Source of the DNA: Tannerellaceae bacterium
Lineage (GTDB): Bacteria; Bacteroidota; Bacteroidia; Bacteroidales; Tannerellaceae
Direction of reading: 5' to 3'
Assembly: GCA_021203545.1 (NCBI GenBank)
Contig: JAJQAZ010000032.1
Location: forward strand, 1-44,006
Length of the DNA stretch: 44,006 bases
Shown here: positions 37,089-44,006 of the stretch, piece after piece
Layout: each line of letters begins with the position of its first letter
How positions within the stretch are numbered: the stretch's first letter is position 1
Program-made: the position numbers and the translations under genes
Notes under the pieces: model-generated
What the model was told of the DNA's origin: nothing
Seen by the model: the letters and a program-made list of their open reading frames with translations, nothing else
The model's database searches: none

Positions 37089-40000
37089 TTACGGTAATTC
37101 TTTGAATTGGTCTGTGAATGAGTTTCCGTATAGGGCGGAATAGGTCATGTAAGCGATGATGTTATTGAGGAATTTCATGTTGGCTTCTGCCTGGGGACTT
37201 CCGCTATAGTTTACAGAGGATGATCCGTAATTGCCAAACAAATCTATTTCACCACAATATATATATTGGTAATAAGGGTCGATTCCAAAACCACATATCC
37301 AGGTACCATTGTAATTATACATGATGATGGGAATAAAGGTGTCGGGCCATTTGGTTAAAAAGCGGGTAACGGCATCGTATGCGATCAGGGATATATCACC
37401 ATGACCGATAGGTGCATTTTCCGTAAAGGGTCCGTCTTCCAGCAGGAATTTATACAATTTATTGTTCGCGGGTGAATAGTCCGGATGCAATACACGTGGG
37501 GTGTTTCTATTCGTACCGTCGTTACGGGTTTCGAATCCCTGTGCAATTACGCCTTCACTCATTAAGTAACTCAGGTAATTACCTCCATCCATAGAATGGA
37601 ACAGTACGTGTTTGTCAGACTCGTCTTTCCATGCTTTAATTTTCCGGGCATGATTGGCAGTAACCGAACTATAATTGATCTGGTAAATATCCGTATTATC
37701 CGGTATGGTAGGATTGCTTGCAGTTCCCAGATTTGTAAAGGAATAAGGCGGTATTTTTACTACTCCGTCCGGGCCGAAATACATGAGGTTGCGGATGTTA
37801 TCACTCATTTGTTTGATGTGATAAACGTTGTATGTATTATTGGTAGGAATGGCCAGGTTACCGTATGTACCCCATCCTACAAAATTAAGCGCGCGCGTTT
37901 GCGCGGAATTCTGATTGAATGTTACTTCGCGGCTTACATTTGTTCCGTCTATGCTGATCGTTACCGTAGCGGTTGGAGCTACTAACAGTTCGATGTTCTC
38001 AGGGAATACTACCGCGAAGTTATCGCCGGAATTACCGGTAACGGTGGTAGGCTTATTGTTACTGTTCTGAATGTAGAACCAGGGTGAACTTCCTGTGGCT
38101 GCCAGCGTGGCTGTCCATGGCCCGGTGGAGGTAACGGTTACGGTGGCTCCCTGTCCGCCGGTGGAGGGCATCACCCCGTAATTGCCGGATGGTGTGAGGG
38201 ATAAGGCGTGCGCGGACTGTATGATGGTGATCTCCTGGAAACGCGATTCGTTGTCTTCCAAAAAGATTCTGTAAACAGCTTTTTGTTCGCTTCCGCTTGT
38301 GTTTTGCATGTTATCCGTATCCGTACCGGCTTTAATCGTAAGAGTTGAAGAATTATCTTTTGTTACTTCAAATTTATCGCTTCCGCTTATTTTTTTTACA
38401 TTCCAGGGTACAACAAGGCTGTTTTGTAAGGCTGTTACTGTAATGGTGTATGAATCGTTCAGGGTTGGGGTTTTACCATAGGGGTCAAAATTAAAAGGCC
38501 CCGCGGCAGAAAGTTCAACACCTCCGGCGGCATCCTGTGTGAGTAAAAGTACCCGGCTGATTTTGGGGTTGCTGCGCAGGGTAACCATTACAAAGCCATA
38601 TAAGGCGTTTTCCGTATTGTTTGTACTATGTAAAAATATTGTAAATTGCCCGTTTCCGTCCGGATCTTCGCAGGCCAGGGTTGCTGCCGTATCGTCGTCT
38701 GCTGCGAACGAGAAGGAGTTGGGCTGGTTACAAACAATGGTTGCGTCCCATTTGCCTGAAGCTTCTACTACTACCGGTTCGCCGGGGCTTTGCCCGGCAC
38801 CGGGTACCGGAGGGAAGTTGACCAGTGCAGTGGTGCTTAGTTCCAGAAATTCTGTCTGGTCGCCCTGCTGGGTGATGGTGATGGTACCTTTGAGGTTGCC
38901 GAAGCCTATTTCTACCATACCCTGGCGGTCGTCGTCGCTGCTTAAGGCATTAATAACCAGTTCGTTGTTATTGAGTGAAACTGTCATGTTGTCCGGCAGG
39001 AATTCGTTGGTTATCTGTAGTGTACCGGTGCCGTGGGTAAAAATAGTCAGGTTGAATGTTCCGCCTCCGGGGGTAAAGTTTACACGGGAATAGGGGAGTG
39101 CCAATATATTATCGCCGTCGAAGAGAATGATGCCGCTTTCGTCTATATTCCAGCCATTCAGGTCGCTGCTTATCAGCATATCGGTGTCTTCGTAGGCATC
39201 CTGTTCGGTTCCTTTGCCGTTGCCCAGTACGCTGTTAATATTGATGCGGTACAGGTTATTGCGTTTTAATTGTTGCCCGGCATCTCCTACACTTACATTG
39301 ATCCGGTAATATTCCGTTGAGTTTCCTCCGGTTTTAGCCAGGCCCACAATTACGCAGGTGGTTACATGGTCGCCCTGTTCGGGTGCGGCTACATAGTTTT
39401 CGTAAGCATACAGTTGCCCTTCGATGGATTGTTCGCCTGTTTCGGGATTTCCCATCATATACTCGAGCACAGGGTCCTCGTCGTCATAGGTCTGGAAGCG
39501 TCCCTGCCAGATTGTGGTACGGGGATATACATTCCATATAGAGGCACTTACCAGTTCGTAGAGTGGGTCTTTGTTTATTACATCTACCCGGCAAACGCCC
39601 CGGGTGAGGATGACATCCACTTCGCCCTTCTCTTTGGATTTTTTGGCTGTTCCGCTCATTGGCAGGCAGTCTGCCCGTAAGGGCTCATCCCCGAGCCTCA
39701 GGTAGGTGCTTTCCAGTACTTCACTTTCGGTACGTCCGCTCAGTAAGCTCTTGAGGTAGAGCCTTAATTCTTCCATGCTTGCGGGATCGTCCGGATCAAA
39801 GGTAATGTCGTTCGCGCGGATATAATATTCTACGTTGGCAGCGATCAACAGGTTGTATTCTCCGGTTGCCTGCAGGTTGGTATATTTGTTATCGGTAAAA
39901 TCAATGGGGATGGAATTAAACTCTCCGTTGATAAGTGCGTTTTCCAGTACTACTGTATATACTTCCAGAAGCTGTCCTGTACCCAGTGTTGTGGGCTCGA

Positions 40001-40202
40001 AGAACAGGGTATACATGGAGCGTATGGTATTTTCTTCGCCCGTGGCCGGTATGGTTGCTTTGCTGGCGATGCCGGTATCGATGGTGTAATTGAGTACAAA
40101 TCCGTTGCCGGGTATACCATTTTTCCGTACATCTTCTTCCTGCAAACAACCGGTTAATGCCAGCAGGCATAACCAGAGATAGGTGAGATATTGTTTTTTC
40201 AT
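37089..40202 (-). CDS. Large fimbrial tip/adhesin lipoprotein with BACON-like repeats
   Basis: A 1,037-residue lipoprotein (LLALTGCLQEED). Residues ~30-370 look like the DUF4906/fimbrillin-type N-terminal beta domains (GVCRVDVINKD, LKRNNLYRININSV). Four tandem BACON-like Ig folds follow (~375-790), each ending in a strand such as TITQQ, LLTQDA, TIIQSA or TFNQNSA. Residues ~795-1037 are a separate globular domain (YGPDG..., VLFHSMDGGNY, FIPIIMYNYNGTWICGFGID, MKFLNNIIAYMTYS) that I cannot assign firmly. As the last gene of a four-gene fimbrial operon it is probably the tip adhesin. BACON domains bind glycans or mucin in some Bacteroides proteins. The frame is intact. Confidence 0.8.
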   Translation of the reverse strand: MKKQYLTYLWLCLLALTGCLQEEDVRKNGIPGNGFVLNYTIDTGIASKATIPATGEENTIRSMYTLFFEPTTLGTGQLLEVYTVVLENALINGEFNSIPIDFTDNKYTNLQATGEYNLLIAANVEYYIRANDITFDPDDPASMEELRLYLKSLLSGRTESEVLESTYLRLGDEPLRADCLPMSGTAKKSKEKGEVDVILTRGVCRVDVINKDPLYELVSASIWNVYPRTTIWQGRFQTYDDEDPVLEYMMGNPETGEQSIEGQLYAYENYVAAPEQGDHVTTCVIVGLAKTGGNSTEYYRINVSVGDAGQQLKRNNLYRININSVLGNGKGTEQDAYEDTDMLISSDLNGWNIDESGIILFDGDNILALPYSRVNFTPGGGTFNLTIFTHGTGTLQITNEFLPDNMTVSLNNNELVINALSSDDDRQGMVEIGFGNLKGTITITQQGDQTEFLELSTTALVNFPPVPGAGQSPGEPVVVEASGKWDATIVCNQPNSFSFAADDDTAATLACEDPDGNGQFTIFLHSTNNTENALYGFVMVTLRSNPKISRVLLLTQDAAGGVELSAAGPFNFDPYGKTPTLNDSYTITVTALQNSLVVPWNVKKISGSDKFEVTKDNSSTLTIKAGTDTDNMQNTSGSEQKAVYRIFLEDNESRFQEITIIQSAHALSLTPSGNYGVMPSTGGQGATVTVTSTGPWTATLAATGSSPWFYIQNSNNKPTTVTGNSGDNFAVVFPENIELLVAPTATVTISIDGTNVSREVTFNQNSAQTRALNFVGWGTYGNLAIPTNNTYNVYHIKQMSDNIRNLMYFGPDGVVKIPPYSFTNLGTASNPTIPDNTDIYQINYSSVTANHARKIKAWKDESDKHVLFHSMDGGNYLSYLMSEGVIAQGFETRNDGTNRNTPRVLHPDYSPANNKLYKFLLEDGPFTENAPIGHGDISLIAYDAVTRFLTKWPDTFIPIIMYNYNGTWICGFGIDPYYQYIYCGEIDLFGNYGSSSVNYSGSPQAEANMKFLNNIIAYMTYSALYGNSFTDQFKELP

Positions 40203-40240
40203 ACGAATAAAATTTTTAAATGATCTGTGTGAATCTATTT

Positions 40241-41635
40241 TTAATCCCGGTCGTCAATGTTGGTATCACCGCCTTCTACCCAACTATTGTCGGTTCCTTC
40301 GGACTGGTTGATGGTGACTTCCAAATATATTCTTCCGGCTGTAAGTTTTACTGTCTCCCGGTTATCAGTCTGCCGGTTGTGCAGGGCTGTAAACCGCAGC
40401 GCGGTTATCCGGCCGTTTTCGTTGAGCATTTCTACCCGGTACCGGGTGCTTTCGGCCTGTAGCATTACATCCTGTGTGCCTGCCGTGGCAGGTATGTCTT
40501 CGAGGGTGAAACTGATTTCTTCGTGGGGCACGTTGGTGGTGAGTGAAACCGTAGCGGTTGCGTTTTCCGCCGGTCCCAGTTCTACAATTTTCCTGTTCAA
40601 TGACAGGTAGTAAGGTCCGTCTATAGCGATGTCCCGGTCTTCAACCAATACCCACTGGTATATACCATAACCGATGTTTACCGCGGGTGCTTTGGAGGCT
40701 TCGTCCGGATCTTCGTATCCTTTGCCTGAAACCGACGTAACATCGAATTCGTATTTATGGTTGCGTAGTACCTGTACCAGCTCGTTGTCTTTTACAAAAT
40801 CCAGCGGATAATAAGTCATGGGTGGTGTTCCGTCCAGGTATCCCCCGATAACTACCCGGCTGCGTCTTTTTCCGTTTGTGCCGGCACCGGTATGGACCGC
40901 GTCGTTTTCGTATAAATAGAGTGCTCTGCTGATTTGGTTGTCTACCGGTCCGGACGCGGCTTTGTATTTTTCCGAAGCGGTACTTCCGGCGGGCATTTCA
41001 GGCACATAGTCCACATCATCAAAGTTTTCCGAAAGAGGGATTACGATGCCTGTTGCAGGGGCAAAGTACAGGTAGGCCTCTTTGAGTTCGAAGCGGGTGG
41101 CCGGTACACTGACTGTAACGTTTACAGCCGCTACGGCCCTTACGAGCCATATGGGGCCGAGGTCTTTTTCGGTTCCTTCTTCAATATGGATGTTTTCTTT
41201 TATACCCCACATAGGCAACGATGTGATACCGGGTTGCGTACGGGAGGTATAGCTGTCTGTGATGTAGGGACGTATATTGTCGAGCCAGTTGTTGCCTTCT
41301 GCCAGCAGGTTTTGTTTTTCCTGCAAAATGGTGCGGCAGTTGGCTAAAAAATGTAGTGTAACTCCCTGTTGGGCCTTTAGTGTTGTTTTGTATATGCCTC
41401 CTGCCAGCCAGGCGGAACGGTGGTACTGGTATTTACCATCTTTGCAGACTATGATATCGAGTTCTTCGATTGCCTGCTCTATTCCGGTTTCGTTGGCCGG
41501 GGCACCACTGGGCTGGGGAAGGAACGAGATGTCCATCTCTTCTGCGGTGTACCTGCCCCCGTCGTCGTGGTATTTATCCGAGCATGCTGTTAGTAAACCC
41601 AGATATAGGGATAATAAGATTATTTTTTCTTTCAT
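40241..41635 (-). CDS. Fimbrial accessory lipoprotein (DUF4906-like)
   Basis: A 464-residue lipoprotein (signal LYLGLLTACSDKYHD). The N-terminal half has EQAIEELDIIVCKDGKYQYHR and TLHFLANCRTIL, the pattern by which fimbrillin-fold proteins of Bacteroidales begin. VRAVAAVNVTVS and LVQVLRNHKYEFDVTSVSGKGY, typical of the second beta domain, follow. The last ~110 residues form an extra Ig-like domain (VTINQSEGTD). It lies between the Mfa2-like anchor and the large tip protein, spaced 19 and 38 bp. It is probably a minor pilin linking stem and tip, like the accessory subunits of P. gingivalis Mfa3-5; that role is inferred from order and fold. Confidence 0.8.
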   Translation of the reverse strand: MKEKIILLSLYLGLLTACSDKYHDDGGRYTAEEMDISFLPQPSGAPANETGIEQAIEELDIIVCKDGKYQYHRSAWLAGGIYKTTLKAQQGVTLHFLANCRTILQEKQNLLAEGNNWLDNIRPYITDSYTSRTQPGITSLPMWGIKENIHIEEGTEKDLGPIWLVRAVAAVNVTVSVPATRFELKEAYLYFAPATGIVIPLSENFDDVDYVPEMPAGSTASEKYKAASGPVDNQISRALYLYENDAVHTGAGTNGKRRSRVVIGGYLDGTPPMTYYPLDFVKDNELVQVLRNHKYEFDVTSVSGKGYEDPDEASKAPAVNIGYGIYQWVLVEDRDIAIDGPYYLSLNRKIVELGPAENATATVSLTTNVPHEEISFTLEDIPATAGTQDVMLQAESTRYRVEMLNENGRITALRFTALHNRQTDNRETVKLTAGRIYLEVTINQSEGTDNSWVEGGDTNIDDRD

Positions 41636-41654
41636 CTGTTTATACTGTTATATG

Positions 41655-42518
41655 CTATAAACCTTCTACCGTAATATTTTCTTTTCTCCAGCCATTTACA
41701 AAGAAGCGGACTAATTTGCCTTTGATCTCGAGTACGATATCGTCGCCGGCTACTGATTCGTAGGTGGTATATACCGTAAAACCTGTTTGTCCGGCAGGTA
41801 TTACTTTTACGGATAATGTTTTTCCTGCAGCAGAGGGTGGCAGGCATATCCAGCCGGTATGCCATTGGTTTTCTTCGTATGCCAGGTGCAGGCTGCCATC
41901 TATTACGATATCAGCACCTGTTGGTTCGAGGTCTATAGTGAGTTCTTTCTGCAGGCCGGCTACTTCGATGCCGGGTGAATTTTCCGGGGTATAAGTACCT
42001 TCGTCGTACAGGATTACCCGCAGGCGGGATACAGCCGGAGTAAGCGATACGGTTATTCCGGTGTTGCCGGTTAGCTCCGTCTCTGTCCAGCGGGCCGATC
42101 CGCGGTGTAAGAAGTCCAGCGGTTTGTACAGCCCGCCCTGTATGGGCTGTATTTCAATTTTGGCTTCTTCTTTGCGGCTGCCGTTTGCTGCCTGTGGTAT
42201 TTCTCCGGAGATTGTTTCGGTAGCCGGTACAGCCCATGCTATTACTTCCATCTCTCCGGTCTGTTCTTTCCGGATTCCATACGTACGGCCGCCTTTGATT
42301 ATGTCAAAAGGCAGTACCAGCATGGTTTTTACGATCTCTTCGTGGTAGAGATGGAAATAGATGTCGCTGGCTATTACCTGATCGAACAGTTCCTGGTTGT
42401 TTTTATACCGGAATTCAAAACAGATCGTTCCTTCACAATCCTCCGGATCCTGAAAGATGCATCCATTGAATAACAGGGTGCCGATTAGCAGGTATAGTAA
42501 TCGTTCTATTGATTTCAT
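41655..42518 (-). CDS. FimB/Mfa2-family fimbrial anchor lipoprotein
   Basis: A 287-residue lipoprotein (LIGTLLFNGCIFQDPEDC). The N-terminus matches the FimB/Mfa2 pattern: CEGTICFEFRYKNN, then the DIYFHLYHE strand and FDIIKGGRTYGI. A TVSLTPAVSRLRVILYD strand opens the second beta domain. Such proteins remain lipid-anchored in the outer membrane, terminate polymerisation of the stem pilin and control fibre length. It is the second gene of the operon, separated from the stem gene by a strong hairpin, which would fit low anchor expression relative to stem. The frame is intact. Confidence 0.85.
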   Translation of the reverse strand: MKSIERLLYLLIGTLLFNGCIFQDPEDCEGTICFEFRYKNNQELFDQVIASDIYFHLYHEEIVKTMLVLPFDIIKGGRTYGIRKEQTGEMEVIAWAVPATETISGEIPQAANGSRKEEAKIEIQPIQGGLYKPLDFLHRGSARWTETELTGNTGITVSLTPAVSRLRVILYDEGTYTPENSPGIEVAGLQKELTIDLEPTGADIVIDGSLHLAYEENQWHTGWICLPPSAAGKTLSVKVIPAGQTGFTVYTTYESVAGDDIVLEIKGKLVRFFVNGWRKENITVEGL

Positions 42519-42535
42519 GTTATTTCCGGAAATAA

Positions 42536-42571
42536 ATAATCCGGAACGGGGTTTACTCCGTTCCGGATTAT
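42536..42571 (-). terminator. Intra-operon hairpin between stem and anchor genes
   Basis: A 14 bp perfect stem (42536-42549 with 42558-42571) and 8-base loop lie just after the stem-pilin stop (42576) and 17 bp before the anchor ATG. On the - strand the following bases are TTATTTCC, a weak U tract. It is well placed to act as an attenuator or 3'-end protector giving an excess of the stem mRNA. Confidence 0.7.
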
Positions 42572-42575
42572 CCGA

Positions 42576-43802
42576 TTAAACACCCTGGTCTAAACCTATT
42601 GTTCTCCAATCATTGATGTTGATGGTAGCCATAACAGAGGCTCCGTCTTTTGGTATTACTTCGCCGCCATCTTCGTCTTCTTCGGCCTCTTCGGGGGTAT
42701 TGTATCCTTTTGTGGTGATTTTACTTAGTATTACAGTATACTCAACATTGCGGAATAATTTGTATCCGTAATCGGCTGCCAGGTTTAATCGCCAGTAGCG
42801 TGTTTTTGTAGTCTGGTTGTCATAGGTGAGTGTACCTTTGATAATCATGGCGCAGGCCGTTTTTTTGTCGTATCCGTTTACTCAGAGTGTACTGGTAATC
42901 TCTTTCGGACTGTTTTCATACACAAATACATTCTGGCTGGTAATCCAGTAGTTATTGTTGTCTTTTCCGCTGTATACGGTTACCGGATCTCCCTCATTAT
43001 CATATACAGAGGCGAAATAGTTGCTTAGTGTGTTATTCAGTACCCAGCCGCTCCAGTCGTCCTGTTCGTTGGCAGCATTGTATTTGGCAAAAGCATAGGA
43101 TTTGGTCATTCCGTTAACGATGTAATACGATTCCAGTGCGAATGTAATCTTCGTTTTATCTACCGGGTCTATCCCATTACCGAATAGTTCTTCGGCATGT
43201 GAGTCGAACAGGTCCACATCAACACCCCCCTGTTTGGTTTGCAGCGGCTGTATTTTCGAGAATGTACGCGAAAGGCCTATTTCAACCGGTACGGCGTTGG
43301 CTTCCGGGGCCACATATACTTTTGCCTCGCCTGCCATGGGGATACCAAACGCCCCCGCAGGGTTGTTAAGCGTAGGTACAATGCGCGAGTTGGCATCTGT
43401 CAGGGTGTAACTGTTTACCAATGCACGGATGTTGGCTTCCTGGAGTCCGTCCTGTTTGCCCAGATTGGCGTTGGCAGCTACCAGAAATGTTTTATCTCCG
43501 CTTGTTACCGGTATCATGTAAGAAGCTCCGTCTGTCCAGTCGGTAATACGGATGTAGCCATCGTTGTGGACTTCCCGGTTACCGTTGTTGTCAAAAATAT
43601 AAACCTCGATATGGTGTACATAGTTTTCTGCCTGGGTACCGGGATTGCCGGGACCTTCGGACGAGCGTACGCCCTGCGAGTACGTTAAAGTCAGGCTTGC
43701 GTAAGCCGTTTCACCTTCTCCATTGTTTTTGCCTGTATCGTCTTTTGAGCAGGCGGTAAAAAAAATAAACGCGGTTAGTGTAAGTACAATTAGTTTTTGC
43801 AT
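42576..43802 (-). pseudogene. Mfa1-like major fimbrillin, in-frame TGA
   Basis: The stem pilin gene of the operon. A lipoprotein signal (ALTAFIFFTACSKDDT) precedes the fimbrillin fold (ASLTLTYSQGVRSSEG, with an Arg that could be the protease site; HHIEVYIFDNNGN; GDKTFLVAANANLG; VPVEIGLSRTFSKI). The frame meets TGA at 42882-42884 after KEITSTL. It then continues in phase with VNGYDKKTACAMIIKGTL and the C-terminal strand block ININDWRTIGLDQGV to 42576. The missing part holds the C-terminal strand that fimbrillins exchange on polymerisation, so a truncated product should not assemble. CGA to TGA (Arg) or TGG to TGA would each be one transition. The anchor, accessory and tip genes after it are intact. 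Confidence 0.88.
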
Positions 43803-43869
43803 ATCAATTATTATTTAGGGTTTGTTAAAATATATACTTTGTTACGGATTATATTGGTTATGATGTGGC

Positions 43870-43877
43870 CAAATGTA
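43870..43877 (-). promoter_or_regulatory. Bacteroidetes -7 box for the fimbrial operon
   Basis: TACATTTG on the - strand matches TAnnTTTG, 68 bp upstream of the fimbrillin ATG. A poly-T/poly-A stretch lies directly upstream. No flanking inverted repeats typical of an invertible promoter are visible before the window ends at 44006; the last ~130 bp hold no recognised gene. Confidence 0.55.
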
Positions 43878-44006
43878 TAAAATGTTTTTAATAAAAAAAA
43901 CACTTTTTTTGTCTTAGCTCTGCAAAATGTGACTGTAATTATGAATTTTGACCGAAATTAATAGTGCAAGAATTTGGTATAATTGGATAATTTTCTGGTA
44001 CTTGAG

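Noticed and set aside
38539-39093. 184-codon + strand frame inside the large fimbrial gene
   Set aside because: Antisense shadow; low-complexity Ser/Leu composition, while the opposite frame has coherent Ig-like repeats.
22924-43802. Stop-codon reassignment (TAG/TAA/TGA read as sense)
   Set aside because: All three stops are used normally to end intact genes in the same window, and different stops interrupt different genes.
43803-44006. Invertible (phase-variable) promoter upstream of the fimbrial operon
   Set aside because: No flanking inverted repeats visible in the available 200 bp, although the window ends too soon to exclude it fully.
1-44006. tRNA, rRNA, riboswitch or insertion-sequence genes
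   Set aside because: None was recognised by eye on either strand; a covariance-model search was not possible.

Overview
The window looks like chromosome from a member of the Bacteroidales. It carries a SusC/SusD polysaccharide utilisation locus (PUL), Mfa1/Mfa2-type fimbriae, BACON-like domains, Bacteroidetes-type promoter boxes (TAnnTTTG) and a gmd/fcl/SLBB/Wzz surface-polysaccharide locus. I saw no rRNA, tRNA, integrase or transposase, so the genus cannot be fixed from the sequence.

Layout. (1) 1-11330, + strand: the end of a surface-polysaccharide cluster, with a glycosyltransferase tail, gmd, fcl, a second glycosyltransferase, a sugar epimerase/reductase, a WecA/WbpL-type initiating transferase, a broken SLBB export gene, wzz and an intact SLBB paralogue. 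(2) 11435-16374: conserved genes, namely metallophosphoesterase and nitroreductase (- strand), DUF362 ferredoxin-like protein and mnmE (+ strand), separated by AGTAGT-rich repeats. (3) 16407-31436, - strand: a PUL in the order SusC, SusD, DUF3823, GH92, GH43, GH71/99-like, an SGNH + alpha/beta-hydrolase + GH71/99-like fusion, a second GH43 and an internally deleted GH43-like remnant. (4) 31729-34260, + strand: a divergent kelch/transmembrane/winged-helix regulator, broken. (5) 34238-36007: a SWIM zinc-finger protein. (6) 36008-37024: repeats and an hsdR fragment. (7) 37089-43802, - strand: a fimbrial operon (broken Mfa1-like stem, Mfa2-like anchor, DUF4906-like lipoprotein, large BACON-repeat tip candidate).

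The most striking property is selective decay of surface genes. Export SLBB copy 1, SusC, SusD, GH92, one GH43, the PUL regulator and the major fimbrillin each carry lesions whose downstream homology resumes cleanly. Most are one-base changes in homopolymers or stops explicable as transitions. That is the spectrum expected of a mismatch-repair-deficient mutator, though sequencing error has to be excluded for the homopolymers. The housekeeping genes and most of the capsule genes are intact.

The second striking property is the intergenic DNA. It holds mirror-symmetric elements built of several small hairpins, with conserved loops and covarying stems (22791-22899, 25286-25559, 36272-36423). It also holds arrays of palindromes at a 22 bp period (20377-20432 and 36516-36588) and a 26 bp tandem repeat (13530-13607).
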